A stretch of DNA of 64,000 bases from Alkalimonas sp. Its GTDB lineage: Bacteria > Pseudomonadota > Gammaproteobacteria > Enterobacterales > Alteromonadaceae. The position numbers were made by a program, and so were the translations under genes. The notes under the pieces were generated by a model that saw nothing but the letters and a program-made list of their open reading frames with translations, searched no databases and had not been told where the DNA came from. Below are positions 30,709 through 40,611 of the stretch, piece after piece. The DNA lies in the NCBI RefSeq assembly GCF_020831925.1, contig NZ_JAFIFQ010000002.1, forward strand, positions 1 through 64,000, written 5' to 3'. Numbering within the stretch: position 1 is the stretch's first letter; every line of letters begins with the position of its first letter.

Positions 30709-30777
30709 GGCTGACTTGCGGCAAGCAGCAAAAACTGGCATCTTGCCGCCATCCTCGTTGTAACCGGAACCATACTA

Positions 30778-31662
30778 GTGGAACTTATCCCCTGGTCTTT
30801 TCATACTCACTACGGCTTTACCTTGCGCGGCTACTACAGTGCACCACGAGGAAAGCCAGTGCTGCATGTATTGCATGGCAATGGCTTTTGCAGCCGGATG
30901 TACCAGCCGATGCTGCAGCAGCTGGCGAAAGATTATGATTTGTTTTTATCCGATGCCCAGGGCCATGGTGACAGTGATCATGGTGGTGCTTTCATTGGCT
31001 GGAACGAGAGCGCTGAACTGGCACGCCAGGCCTGGCTGGCCCACCGGCACCAGTATCCGGATGTGCCTCATATCGGCTTGGGTCACAGCTTTGGTGGCGT
31101 GTTAACAGCCCTGAACAATGCCAGTCATCCGGAGCTCTTTCACCAGGTGATTTTACTCGATCCGGTGTTGTTTACCCCCAGTATGTTGGCCAGTATGAAA
31201 GCCCTGAGCATGGTACGGTTGTATAAACGCAATCCTTATGCCCGCGCCGCCTTAAAGCGCCGCCAGCATTGGCCGGACAAAGACAGTGCTCAGCACTACC
31301 TAAAGCAACGTGCCTTGTTTCGTAACTGGCAACCAGAAGCTTTGGCGGCCTATATAGAGCATGCACTCAAACCAAGCGAACAGGGCGTTAGTTTAAAATG
31401 TCAACCAGAGCGCGAAGCCGAAATTTTTGGCTCGTTCCCACGCGATCTATGGCCCCAGCTAGCAAAGCCCTGTGCCCCCACACTGGTACTCTATGGTGAC
31501 AACAGCTACCCCTTTGTTGCCAAAGCACTAAAGAAATGGCAAGGCCTCAACCCGGCCATTGAGCTTCAGCAACTGCCCGGTGGTCATTGCTTTATGCAAG
31601 AAGCGCCTGAAATGACAGCCAATGCCATTCAATCGAAACTTACCTCGATCCGAAACGTCTGA
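30778..31662 (+). CDS. Alpha/beta hydrolase
   Basis: A 294-residue alpha/beta hydrolase. It shows the oxyanion-hole region HVLHGNGFCSRMYQPML, the nucleophile elbow GHSFGG with the catalytic Ser, a likely acidic residue near LVLYGDNSYPF and the C-terminal His in LPGGHCFM. The frame starts with GTG, preceded by CCGGAACC. The N terminus (WSFHTHYGFTLRGYYSAPRGKPVLHVLHG) suggests a small-molecule esterase or lipase. The substrate is unknown. It is followed by the NlpE-META lipoprotein gene on the same strand. Confidence 0.88.
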   Translation: MELIPWSFHTHYGFTLRGYYSAPRGKPVLHVLHGNGFCSRMYQPMLQQLAKDYDLFLSDAQGHGDSDHGGAFIGWNESAELARQAWLAHRHQYPDVPHIGLGHSFGGVLTALNNASHPELFHQVILLDPVLFTPSMLASMKALSMVRLYKRNPYARAALKRRQHWPDKDSAQHYLKQRALFRNWQPEALAAYIEHALKPSEQGVSLKCQPEREAEIFGSFPRDLWPQLAKPCAPTLVLYGDNSYPFVAKALKKWQGLNPAIELQQLPGGHCFMQEAPEMTANAIQSKLTSIRNV

Positions 31663-31709
31663 AACAGGTATAATTGTTGGCATCTGTTCAATGGGAGCAA
31701 ATCAGAGTC

Positions 31710-32816
31710 ATGATAAAAACACGTATTGCCCTTTGTGTGCTGGCAAGCCTGCTGGTTTCTGCCTGTACCACCAAGCCGGAAGTCAGTAGCAGCGAGCGCC
31801 TGCCTGCAACCATAGTACCGGTTGAAACCCTGGTGGTGGAAGAGGTACCAGACAGTGAAGTTACTCAGGCACTTGCTACCGATTTTGAGATGATTTTCAT
31901 CGATCAGGACATGAGCTTTATCGGTACCCTGCCTTGTGCTGATTGTCCCGGCATCGCCTTTCATCTGAATTTGTTTCGTGATGGTCGTTTTGAAATTCGC
32001 CAGGAATACTTGGAACGCAACGATATTCTGCTGGTAAAAGGCACCTGGTTGCTGGAGCAACGTACCCTGCACCTGATGAACCAGCAGCACACCTTGCCTA
32101 CCTTTCAGTTTGTCAGCAATCACCGTCTGACCATGCTCGATATGGCCGGTAAGCCTATTGTCTCTAGCCTGAACTATCATCTGGATCGTGCCAGCCGCTT
32201 GCAAACCATCGATACCCGTCGCCCTATGCTGGGTTTGTACCGGGTGAATGGTGACAGTGCCAGTTTTACTCAGTGTGACTCAGGCGAGCGTTATCAGGTG
32301 GCGATGACCCAACACCATATGCCGATGCTGCGCAATTACCGCCAGGATCCGCAACTAAGCGGTAAAGCGGTAATAGCTACCCTGACAGGCCGGCTTGGCA
32401 ATGGCAATGACAGTAGCACCCTCTTTATCGATCAGTTTGAGCAGTTCTGGCCTGGTGCGAGCTGTCCACAACGACATGCACCTACGGCAGTACAAGGTGT
32501 AGTATGGCGAGCCGAAAAAATTGCCGACCAATACGTGCCACAACATTTGAATGTGCGGGTTCTGTTCCGTGACAACGATACCCTTTATGGTTTTTCCGGC
32601 TGCAATAACTTTCATGCCAGTTATCGCCAACGCGCCAATACCCTGCAAGTTAGCCCATTGGCTATGACTCGCAAGTTCTGTGAAGAAAGCAGCCGTATAG
32701 AAACTGCTTTTACCGAACGACTGCAAACTGCAGACAGGGCCGAAGTGAATGGCAATGCGCTGCAATTGTTTAAAGATAATCAAGTTATTATGCAACTGGT
32801 TCCCGCAGCAAATTAA
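31710..32816 (+). CDS. Lipoprotein with NlpE-like and META domains
   Basis: An outer-membrane lipoprotein: the signal peptide MIKTRIALCVLASLLVSAC ends in a good lipobox. An NlpE-type domain follows (FIGTLPCADCPGIAFHLNLFRDGRFEIRQEYL, with the CxxC), and the C-terminal 100 residues are a META/HslJ domain (DTLYGFSGCNNFHASYRQ, MTRKFCEES). NlpE relays surface and copper stress to CpxA in E. coli, and HslJ is linked to novobiocin resistance. The ATG at 31710 is used because the track start at 31674 would bury the signal peptide. A terminator follows. Confidence 0.88.
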   Translation: MIKTRIALCVLASLLVSACTTKPEVSSSERLPATIVPVETLVVEEVPDSEVTQALATDFEMIFIDQDMSFIGTLPCADCPGIAFHLNLFRDGRFEIRQEYLERNDILLVKGTWLLEQRTLHLMNQQHTLPTFQFVSNHRLTMLDMAGKPIVSSLNYHLDRASRLQTIDTRRPMLGLYRVNGDSASFTQCDSGERYQVAMTQHHMPMLRNYRQDPQLSGKAVIATLTGRLGNGNDSSTLFIDQFEQFWPGASCPQRHAPTAVQGVVWRAEKIADQYVPQHLNVRVLFRDNDTLYGFSGCNNFHASYRQRANTLQVSPLAMTRKFCEESSRIETAFTERLQTADRAEVNGNALQLFKDNQVIMQLVPAAN

Positions 32817-32838
32817 GCGATACTGCCCTCCCTTCAGC

Positions 32839-32865
32839 AAAACGCCGGCAATTGCCGGCGTTTTT
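32839..32865. terminator. Bidirectional terminator between NlpE-META and M16 genes
   Basis: AAAACGCCGGCAATTGCCGGCGTTTTT: a 10-bp GC-rich palindromic stem flanked by A and T runs, suitable for both convergent genes. Confidence 0.9.
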
Positions 32866-32890
32866 ATCAGCGCGCTATCAAGCTATCCGT

Positions 32891-35764
32891 TTAGAGTTCG
32901 ATAATGGGATAGCCTAACTCTTCAAGTTGTGGCAGCACTTTATCACGCTCTCCGACTACCACAATCACCATCTCTGCGGTATCCAGATACTGCTTTGCCA
33001 ACTGATTGATACGCTCTTGGCTGATGCTTTCTACCAACCGATTGCGCTGTTCAGTAAACTCAGGGCCACTGTTAAACTCCAACATTTGTGCCATGAATCC
33101 AAGCTTGGCACTGGGTGTTTCGTAGCGTAATGCCTCAGACTGATTGATAGCATTGCGCATAAACTGCAGCTCTTCAGCAGTTATACCGGACGAGCGATAG
33201 TGATCAATCTCGAACATAAACTCACGGATTGCAGCCGCAGTCACATCGGAACGTACTGAAGCTGATGCCGTAAATAAACCTGAGAACTGATCACCCGAGA
33301 ACCAGCTGCGGGCACCGTAGGTGTAGCCTTTGTCTTCGCGCAGATTCAGGTTGATCCGGCTGTTGAAGGCTCCCCCGAGTACAAAGTTCATCAAGGTTGC
33401 TTCGTAAAATTCACCAGTCAGATCACGTGGCAGAGCTGGCCGGCCAATGCGGATATCAGAGTGCGGTGAATTGTCTTTATGCATCAGATAGACGGTGGCT
33501 GTTTTGACCTCAGGGTGCTCCACTGTTAATTCAAGTGCAGCTCCTTCACCTTGCCAATGTGCCAGTAAGCCACTCAACACAGGGCTTAACTCAGGCTCGG
33601 ACAGATCGGAAACGGCTATCAGCTTGCCACCTGCAGGCTTGAACTGCTGCTGATAATAAGCTTTGATATCCTCGACTGTCATGGCAGCGATGCTTTCCTG
33701 AGTACCGGTGCCAGCTAAGGCGGCAATGCTGTCGCCATACATCAATTGGCGATACGCATTATTGGCCAGGAAACTGCCATCTTTTAAGCTGTGTTCTAAC
33801 CCTTGCAGAGCTTGCTGTTGCAACCGCTGAAAATCCTCCTCTTTAAAAGCCGGCCGCAGCAGAATTTCCTCTACCAACTCCAAAGTAGCCGCCAGGTTCG
33901 AGGTAAGGCTTGAAATAAAGACATTGATGTCCTGGTCGTTAGCACTGGCTCGTACGCTACTACCCAGTAGATCCAACGCCATACTGATCTCTTCAGCACT
34001 AAAGTTCTGTGTGCTTTCACGCAGCATAGAGGCAAGCATCGCTGCCAGTCCAGCTTGCTCCGGGCTATTGTAAAAATTACCAGCCGGTATTTTCAGCAAT
34101 AAAGCTGTAGTTGGTGTCTCGTCATTTTCAGTCGCCAGCACGTCAATGCCATTGGCCAGTTGCATGCTCCAGGTTTCCGGAACACGAATGGCAGGATTTG
34201 CCCCCGCAACCGGCATCACACTGCGGTCAAAATTATCCACCGCCCGGCGCATCGGCAAATCTGCCAACTGACTTTCGCTGACATCCAGTTCAGGGTCAAA
34301 GATACGTGGGGTAAAATTGTCTTCGGCAGCAATTAAATGCAATTGACCGCGCGGCACCACACTCATAATGACTCCTGGCTGCTCCAGCACATATTGCTGA
34401 TAAACCCGAAGTACATCTTCTTCTGTAATGGCCTGATAGCTTGCCAAAATATCAGCAATACGATCCGGCTGATTGAAAAAGGTTTGGTTGTAAGCCAACT
34501 GACTGACTTTGCCGGATACACTTTGCAAGCCAAAAATACTGCGAGCTTCAATCGCAGCTTTAGCACGGTTTAAATCGTTATCCAACACACCTCGCTGCTG
34601 AATATCCGCCAGGTTTTGCCGGATAATGGCTTCGATATCGGCCAGGTTCTTCCCTGCCGCAGGATGTGCCAATGCCATCATGGTAAATGTACAGGCCAGC
34701 TCCATGCAGCTATGTCCGGCACTCGCCTGTACAGCAATACTGGGGCGAACCAAGCTCTGATAGAGTAATGAGTTATTACCCGAACCAAGAATGTCAGCCA
34801 ACACATTGAGTGCCGGGGCATCGGGATGACCAACATAGACGGTTGGAATGCTGATAAATAGCAAAGGAAGATGGACGTTGTCTTCCATCGAAATGTAGCG
34901 ATTCTCCGATAGTCTGGCTGGCGATTTTTCCATAGCAGTTACTTCAGGTCCCCGTGGAATTGGGCCAAAGTATTTTTCCACCAACGGCAACACCTGCTCG
35001 GTGTCCACAGCGCCACCTATAGTGAGTACCGCATTATTAGGCCCATACCAGCGCAAAAAAAACTGTTTTAAATCCGCCATGGTGGTGCGATCAATGTCAT
35101 CCATATGACCAATCACCGGCCAGGAATATGGGTGGCCGAAATCATACATAGCTTGAGATACCCGCTCCCACAGCCGGCCATAAGGGCGATTATCCACCAT
35201 CTGACCACGCTCATTTTTTACCGTGGCCTGCTGCACATCAAACTGCTCCTGTGTGACTGCATCGAGGAAAAAGCCCATCCGATCAGCTTCTAACCAGAGC
35301 ATTTTTTCCAACTGATTCACCGGCACTGTCTGAAAGTAATTGGTGCGATCTGCATTGGTAGTGCCGTTTAAAGTACCACCGGCCTCGGTCACAATTTTAA
35401 AGTGCTCTTCATCTGCTACGTTTTCAGAGCCTTGAAACATCATGTGCTCAAAAAAGTGAGCGAAACCGGATTTACCCAGCTCTTCCCGGGCTGAACCGAC
35501 ATGGTAGGTGACATCAACATGGACCAGTGGGTCCGAGTGGTCTTCGTGAATGATGACGGTCAGACCATTTGCAAGTTCAAATTTCTGATAAGGGATAGCC
35601 ACCACATCATCAGCAGGTTGATGCTGTTCTAGCAGTATGATTCCACCGGGGAGTGAGCTACTGTATTGGTGCGCGCAGGCGGCCACTCCAATCGCACATA
35701 AAGCGGTAAGTGTTAATTTGGATAGTTGCAAAGGAAGCTCCAGCTTGGATGTCATTTTCTTCAC
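32891..35764 (-). CDS. M16-family zinc metallopeptidase lipoprotein
   Basis: Insulinase-like protease of 957 residues built from two M16 halves. The first half has the inverted zinc motif HxxEH (HFFEHMMF) and the more distal Glu region; the second half (about residues 490-950) lacks the motif, as usual. The N terminus has a lipobox (ALCAIGVAAC), so the protein is probably anchored in the envelope and faces the periplasm. The track start is a GTG; an ATG three codons in is equally likely. It is divergent from the ydbH-like gene. Probable role is degradation of envelope peptides. Confidence 0.93.
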   Translation of the reverse strand: MKKMTSKLELPLQLSKLTLTALCAIGVAACAHQYSSSLPGGIILLEQHQPADDVVAIPYQKFELANGLTVIIHEDHSDPLVHVDVTYHVGSAREELGKSGFAHFFEHMMFQGSENVADEEHFKIVTEAGGTLNGTTNADRTNYFQTVPVNQLEKMLWLEADRMGFFLDAVTQEQFDVQQATVKNERGQMVDNRPYGRLWERVSQAMYDFGHPYSWPVIGHMDDIDRTTMADLKQFFLRWYGPNNAVLTIGGAVDTEQVLPLVEKYFGPIPRGPEVTAMEKSPARLSENRYISMEDNVHLPLLFISIPTVYVGHPDAPALNVLADILGSGNNSLLYQSLVRPSIAVQASAGHSCMELACTFTMMALAHPAAGKNLADIEAIIRQNLADIQQRGVLDNDLNRAKAAIEARSIFGLQSVSGKVSQLAYNQTFFNQPDRIADILASYQAITEEDVLRVYQQYVLEQPGVIMSVVPRGQLHLIAAEDNFTPRIFDPELDVSESQLADLPMRRAVDNFDRSVMPVAGANPAIRVPETWSMQLANGIDVLATENDETPTTALLLKIPAGNFYNSPEQAGLAAMLASMLRESTQNFSAEEISMALDLLGSSVRASANDQDINVFISSLTSNLAATLELVEEILLRPAFKEEDFQRLQQQALQGLEHSLKDGSFLANNAYRQLMYGDSIAALAGTGTQESIAAMTVEDIKAYYQQQFKPAGGKLIAVSDLSEPELSPVLSGLLAHWQGEGAALELTVEHPEVKTATVYLMHKDNSPHSDIRIGRPALPRDLTGEFYEATLMNFVLGGAFNSRINLNLREDKGYTYGARSWFSGDQFSGLFTASASVRSDVTAAAIREFMFEIDHYRSSGITAEELQFMRNAINQSEALRYETPSAKLGFMAQMLEFNSGPEFTEQRNRLVESISQERINQLAKQYLDTAEMVIVVVGERDKVLPQLEELGYPIIEL

Positions 35765-35897
35765 GATTTAATCACAAAGTGGTACTGCTGTTAAGGCAAC
35801 AAGTTGTAACAAAGTATATCCCCTGGCAAAGCGGAATTCATTGCTCGTTCAGTTGCGAAGCACTATGCTGCTTTAAACTCTTGATGATTGGGCCATT

Positions 35898-38477
35898 ATG
35901 CGTCGTTTCTTTCGTATTTTCAGCCTAAGCCTGACTTTACTGCTTGCCTTGCTGCTAGCAGCCTTTTTGTGGGTTCAACACCAACTTCGTCAGCTTCCCG
36001 TCACTCATCTTGATTACCAAATCAGCAACTGGGGCCTGCGTGAACTGCAACTGGAGCATCTTAGCTTTGATTATTTGCTGGATGAGAGCCCGCTTCGCGT
36101 TGAACTCAAGCAGTTGACACTTTGCTGGCACTGGCGTAACTGGCGGCCACAACTGAATCAGTTAAGCATACAGCAGCTTGCCCTCAGATTAAACCAACTA
36201 CCTGCCACAGCAGAGCCTTCCGACAAGACGGTCATGCAGTTGCCTGATGAGTGGCTCTGGCCTGGCTGGCTGCCAACCCAGAACCGCATAGACCAACTGC
36301 TGTTGGACCTACCTTGTGGCGAGCAACGGTGTCACTACCATGGCAGCCTGAAACTGGACTCTGCCGACCAACTGAGTGCTAACTTGCAACTGGCACCGCA
36401 GCATCAACCCGACAAACAGCTGGAACTGCAACTAGGCTATCAGTTACAACAACAATGGCCAGACATCCGTTTGCAACTTCATGTCACAGACTTGCTTCAG
36501 TTGCAGTTGCTTAGCAGCCTGCAAGCAGCGCAAGCGGATGCTATCCAGGCACACTGGCAAGGCGATATGACGCTTACCCTTCAGCCTCCACCAGCTTGGT
36601 TGCTGGCCGAGCTTTCCCAATGGCAAGTGACACTGCCCGAAGCCTGGCTGCAACAATTTCAACAGGACGTCACCGCCAACAGCCAGTGGCAGTTTGCCGT
36701 GCCCATTCACCTTAGCCCGCAGCCATGGCAACAGCTGACGGGCTCCATGCAACTTCAGCTCAGCAGCCCAAGCCCCTTGTATCTGCCTGAGTTAGGGCTG
36801 ATAACCGCCGAATTACAAGCAAGTGCTGAATTTCAACAAGGCCAGTTAGCACCGTTTCGGCTAGCGGCTGGCGGTAAGTTAAGTGAGCTGCAATTGCCAG
36901 GGGCACTGACCGAGCTTGGCTTTCAGGCTGAACCGCTGTATTGGAGCCTAAGCAGTCAGCACAGTGAGGCTTTAAGCCTGTCTGAACTGCCCCTGCAGTT
37001 CCTGGTTGCATCCGCAGATCGCAAACAGCAACTAAGAGCCGAGTTTCAACTGGATCTACCAGAGCAACAAGCGATCGTTGAGCAGCTGCATCTGCAGCTG
37101 GCGCAGAATGAGATCAAATCCGGTGACTGGCAGTTAAGCCAGTTCCAACTAAACAGCAGCCTGAGCGGCGTGCTTAGCGCTAACTCGATTGAGTTGGTTA
37201 GTCTGAAGCCATTGCAGCTGCAAGCTGTCGTGCAAAACCCGGCATTGGAGCTAAGCTTAGCTCAAATGACTATGGAGCTGGATGAGTTAGAGCTGTCCTC
37301 TTCGGACACTGAAAACCAAGCAGCTAGCAGCCAGCAACGCTTTTCGGGCAAAGCCTCACTGAGTGCCAAGCAACTGCTACATCCTGCACTGAAACCGCTG
37401 GACTGGCAATGGCAAGGGCGCTTGCAGGCCAGTAGCAGTCAGAGTTGGCAGTTCACTGCGAAAGGCGAACTAACCGCATCTTCCGGCCTGGAGTTTCAAA
37501 CGGACTTACAAGCAGTTCCAGACACTTTGTCACTTAGCTGGCAATTGGCTGATGTCTTTCTGTTAGCCGGCAATACACTGGCTACAACGCTAGCCGACTG
37601 GCCTGAGCTACTGACCTTGCAACGCGGACGAATCAAACATCAGGGAGAGCTTATCGCACCGCTGTCTGGCGAAAGTTACCAGCTGTCTAGCAGCACTGAG
37701 TTACTCGATCTGGCTGGTTTTTACGACACCACCCTCTTTCGTGGTCTGAGCAGCCAACTGCAGCTCAGCGCGGATGCGGAGCTGCTCCAGCTTGGCATCA
37801 CACGTCTTACTCTGCAACAGTTTGAGCAAGGCGTGGTTGGTGGCCCCTTGCAATTGGCGGCAGAGTATCGGGCCCAATGGGATGCGCCGGCGTCAGGTAA
37901 GCTCGAGCTGCACAACAACGAGCTTATCTTGTTCAATGGCCGGATAAAATTACCGCCTATGGTACTGGATCTGGCTCAGCAAGAATGGTTGTTGCCACTG
38001 CACATTCATCAACTGGATTTGCAGCAACTGCTGACCCAGCACCCGACATCGGATTTAACCGGTCAGGGTTTGATTAACGGCCAGATCCCGCTGATTATTT
38101 CTGCGCGCGGAGTTGAAGTGGCTAGTGGTCGCTTGCAGGCGGAAGAACCAGGCGGTAGGTTAAGCTATCGCTCACCGCAAGCGAAAGGCATGGCCGCCAG
38201 CAATCCGGGCATGAAAACGATCGTTGCTGCTCTGGATGACTTCCACTACTCTGTGCTTAGCAGCGACGTCAGCTACAGCACAGATGGTCATCTAACGCTG
38301 GCACTGCGACTGGAAGGCCGCAACCCTGCCATGGAAGGAGGCAGACCAGTACACCTTAATATTACGCTGGAAGAGAACATTCCGGCGCTGATAACCAGTT
38401 TGCAATTGACCAATCAACTGAACGAAGTGATTCAAAAACGGGTCCGGGAGCGGTTGCAACGACCGCGCCAGCCTTAA
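35898..38477 (+). CDS. ydbH: YdbH-like AsmA-superfamily intermembrane lipid transport protein
   Basis: An 859-residue protein with an N-terminal membrane anchor (RIFSLSLTLLLALLLAAFLWVQ) and a long beta-rich, Leu/Gln-rich periplasmic body ending in the family's C-terminal segment (GQGLINGQIPLIISARGVEVASGRLQAEEPGG). In E. coli YdbH, TamB and YhdP share the transport of phospholipids to the outer membrane. The gene is followed at once by ynbE and ydbL, as in E. coli, which supports the name. Sequence identity over the body is likely low, so the call rests on size, layout and synteny. Confidence 0.9.
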   Translation: MRRFFRIFSLSLTLLLALLLAAFLWVQHQLRQLPVTHLDYQISNWGLRELQLEHLSFDYLLDESPLRVELKQLTLCWHWRNWRPQLNQLSIQQLALRLNQLPATAEPSDKTVMQLPDEWLWPGWLPTQNRIDQLLLDLPCGEQRCHYHGSLKLDSADQLSANLQLAPQHQPDKQLELQLGYQLQQQWPDIRLQLHVTDLLQLQLLSSLQAAQADAIQAHWQGDMTLTLQPPPAWLLAELSQWQVTLPEAWLQQFQQDVTANSQWQFAVPIHLSPQPWQQLTGSMQLQLSSPSPLYLPELGLITAELQASAEFQQGQLAPFRLAAGGKLSELQLPGALTELGFQAEPLYWSLSSQHSEALSLSELPLQFLVASADRKQQLRAEFQLDLPEQQAIVEQLHLQLAQNEIKSGDWQLSQFQLNSSLSGVLSANSIELVSLKPLQLQAVVQNPALELSLAQMTMELDELELSSSDTENQAASSQQRFSGKASLSAKQLLHPALKPLDWQWQGRLQASSSQSWQFTAKGELTASSGLEFQTDLQAVPDTLSLSWQLADVFLLAGNTLATTLADWPELLTLQRGRIKHQGELIAPLSGESYQLSSSTELLDLAGFYDTTLFRGLSSQLQLSADAELLQLGITRLTLQQFEQGVVGGPLQLAAEYRAQWDAPASGKLELHNNELILFNGRIKLPPMVLDLAQQEWLLPLHIHQLDLQQLLTQHPTSDLTGQGLINGQIPLIISARGVEVASGRLQAEEPGGRLSYRSPQAKGMAASNPGMKTIVAALDDFHYSVLSSDVSYSTDGHLTLALRLEGRNPAMEGGRPVHLNITLEENIPALITSLQLTNQLNEVIQKRVRERLQRPRQP

Positions 38478-38489
38478 GGAGGAAACACC

Positions 38490-38678
38490 ATGTACACCAA
38501 AGTGATCACCTTGCTTGCGTTGTCGCTGTGGCTAAGCGGTTGCACCCCAACCGTCCAGGTAGCCGCGCCAACCGAGCCAATTACTATCAACCTGAATGTG
38601 AAAATTGAACATGAGATCCTGATCCGGGTCGACCGCGAGCTGGATCAGTTGTTCAGTGATTCCAGTGGCTTATTCTAA
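38490..38678 (+). CDS. ynbE: YnbE-like lipoprotein
   Basis: A 62-residue outer-membrane lipoprotein. The lipobox is LSGC, and the mature peptide PTEPITINLNVKIEHEILIRVDRELD is a strong match to E. coli YnbE. In E. coli YnbE stacks against the end of YdbH as a beta-strand bridge to the outer membrane. AAGGAGG lies upstream of the ATG. It is 12 bp after ydbH. Confidence 0.95.
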   Translation: MYTKVITLLALSLWLSGCTPTVQVAAPTEPITINLNVKIEHEILIRVDRELDQLFSDSSGLF

Positions 38679-38688
38679 GGAGAGCATG

Positions 38689-39042
38689 ATGAAAGCAACA
38701 ACAACCTTTCGTACCCTGCTAGCGACTTTGTTGCTGGTTTTCGCCCTGCCGGTTCTGGCGATGAATCTACAACAAGCCATGAATGCGTTAGGCCCGGCTA
38801 AAGAACAAGGCCTGATCGGCGAGCAAGTCAATGGCTACCTGGGGGTGGTGCAAGCGAGCGCGGAAGCGCAGCAAATTGTTGAGTTAATCAACGATGCCCG
38901 CCGCGCTGAATACAGCCGTATTGCCCGAGACAACAACATCGCTGTAGCCGATGTCGAAGCCCGGGCCGGACAACGGGCCATCGAGCGCACCCCGGCGGGC
39001 CAGTTTATTAAACTGGATGGTCAGTGGGTCAGAAAGCGCTGA
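38689..39042 (+). CDS. ydbL: YdbL-like periplasmic protein (DUF1318)
   Basis: A 117-residue exported protein of the DUF1318 family. It has a signal peptide (to LAMNL) and the family core GLIGEQVNGYLGVVQ to TPAGQFIKLDGQWVRKR. In E. coli YdbL helps YdbH and YnbE assemble correctly, as a chaperone-like partner. Of two adjacent ATGs, the second (38689) has AAGGAG at six bases and is preferred. It overlaps nothing; nnr starts 10 bp later and may be co-transcribed. Confidence 0.93.
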   Translation: MKATTTFRTLLATLLLVFALPVLAMNLQQAMNALGPAKEQGLIGEQVNGYLGVVQASAEAQQIVELINDARRAEYSRIARDNNIAVADVEARAGQRAIERTPAGQFIKLDGQWVRKR

Positions 39043-39052
39043 AATAAGGCTG

Positions 39053-40528
39053 ATGCAAAACCTGCTCTACAACACTAAGCAAATTCGGGCCATCGAGCAG
39101 CAGGCTATTGCTGAGCTGGCTCAGGGCGACTTTGTGCTGATGCAGCAAGCAGCAAGCGCCCTGCTCGGTTTACTGAAGCAACGCTGGCCCAGCCGTAAAA
39201 GCTTACTGGTGTATGCGGGTAACGGCAACAATGGTGGTGATGGTTACCTGCTGGCCGCATACGCCAAAGCCGAAGGCTACCGTGTTGCCATTAAGTGCAT
39301 TGGCGATCATAGCAAACTGCCGAATGCTGCCATGATGGCAAAACAAGCAGCAGAGCAAGCCCAGATCCCCTTACTAAGCCTGGACGATTCTTTCAAGGCC
39401 GATGTGCTGGTAGATGCGCTATTGGGCATTGGTTTAAATCGCCCAGTAAACGGGCATTACGCCAGCGCCATTGAGCAAATAAACCTGAACACTGCACCGG
39501 TAGTAGCCGTTGATGTTCCTTCTGGCCTTTGCGCCGATACCGGTCAGGTTTTGGGCACCGCGGTGCTGGCCGCAGTAACCCTGAGTTTTATTGGCTACAA
39601 AGTCGGTTTATTTACAGCGGATGGACCGGATCATTGCGGTGACTTGTTGCTGGAACCTTTGTCCATACCACAGCATGTACTGGCAGCTCAGGACTGCAGT
39701 ACCAGCCTGGTACCAGGGCCGCAATTACTAACACAACTAAAACCAAGACGTACTAACTTCCATAAAGGCCAGGCAGGCCATGTGGTGATCCTTGGTGGTG
39801 ACTTTGGCATGGCAGGTGCCCCCTTACTCAGTGCTGAAGCGGCGCTGCGCTGTGGTGCGGGTTTAGTCACGGTCCTTACTCGTAAGGAGCATGTTGCAGC
39901 TTTAGTAGCTCGAAGACCTGAATGCATGGTACATGGCGTGGAAGCGCAGCAAGACTTGCACCCTTATCTGCTCAAAGCCAATGTGATTGTTGCAGGCCCC
40001 GGGCTCGGTCAGCAGTTTTGGGGTCAGCAGTTATTGCAGCAAGTACTGGCACAGGACAAAGCCTTACTGTTGGATGCCGATGCACTGAACCTTTTAGCAC
40101 AGCAAACACCCCCTCATCATAAGCAATTGATCCTTACACCGCATCCTGGTGAAGCCGCTCGCTTGCTGAAATGCAGTAACCAGGAGGTACAACAGAGTCG
40201 GCTGAAAACAGTCAACGCCTTGCGTCATCAGTATCAGGCTACCGTGCTGCTCAAAGGGAATGGCAGCCTGGTTGCAGGCACAGATGGTGTACAACTGCTG
40301 AATGCCGGCAACCCGGGCATGGCTTCTGCCGGTATGGGCGACCTGCTGAGCGGTATTATTGCAGCTTTATGGGCGCAGGGCCTTAGTGCCTGTGATGCGA
40401 CCGCTCTTGGCGGCTGGCTGCATGCCACCGCGGCAGACCGGCTGGCAGCACGTCATGGTCAGCGCGGCTTGTTGGCGTTGGATCTGCTGGAGCAGGTGCG
40501 CGCACTGCTTAACCAACAAAGCGCTTGA
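39053..40528 (+). CDS. nnr: Bifunctional NAD(P)H-hydrate epimerase / ADP-dependent dehydratase
   Basis: Metabolite-repair enzyme (YjeF family) that converts damaged NADHX and NADPHX back to NADH and NADPH. The N-terminal epimerase shows YAGNGNNGGDGY and VDALLGIGLNR; the C-terminal dehydratase shows GHVVILGGDFGMAGAPLLSAEAAL, VAGPGLGQ, LTPHPGEAARLL and the nucleophile segment NPGMASAGMGDLLSGIIAAL. The start at 39053 has AATAAGG upstream and gives 491 residues; the track start 38951 lies inside ydbL in another frame. The usual tsaE partner is not adjacent here. Confidence 0.96.
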   Translation: MQNLLYNTKQIRAIEQQAIAELAQGDFVLMQQAASALLGLLKQRWPSRKSLLVYAGNGNNGGDGYLLAAYAKAEGYRVAIKCIGDHSKLPNAAMMAKQAAEQAQIPLLSLDDSFKADVLVDALLGIGLNRPVNGHYASAIEQINLNTAPVVAVDVPSGLCADTGQVLGTAVLAAVTLSFIGYKVGLFTADGPDHCGDLLLEPLSIPQHVLAAQDCSTSLVPGPQLLTQLKPRRTNFHKGQAGHVVILGGDFGMAGAPLLSAEAALRCGAGLVTVLTRKEHVAALVARRPECMVHGVEAQQDLHPYLLKANVIVAGPGLGQQFWGQQLLQQVLAQDKALLLDADALNLLAQQTPPHHKQLILTPHPGEAARLLKCSNQEVQQSRLKTVNALRHQYQATVLLKGNGSLVAGTDGVQLLNAGNPGMASAGMGDLLSGIIAALWAQGLSACDATALGGWLHATAADRLAARHGQRGLLALDLLEQVRALLNQQSA

Positions 40529-40611
40529 TAATTTCACTACACCCATTGATTTCAACAACTTAATCACCTATCTTTTAGACTGTAGCAGTAATAAAGGCCA
40601 GCAATCGCACC

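Noticed and set aside
31629-32204. 191-residue minus-strand ORF opposite the NlpE-META gene
   Set aside because: It lies antisense to a recognisable lipoprotein gene and has no signal, motif or ribosome binding site.
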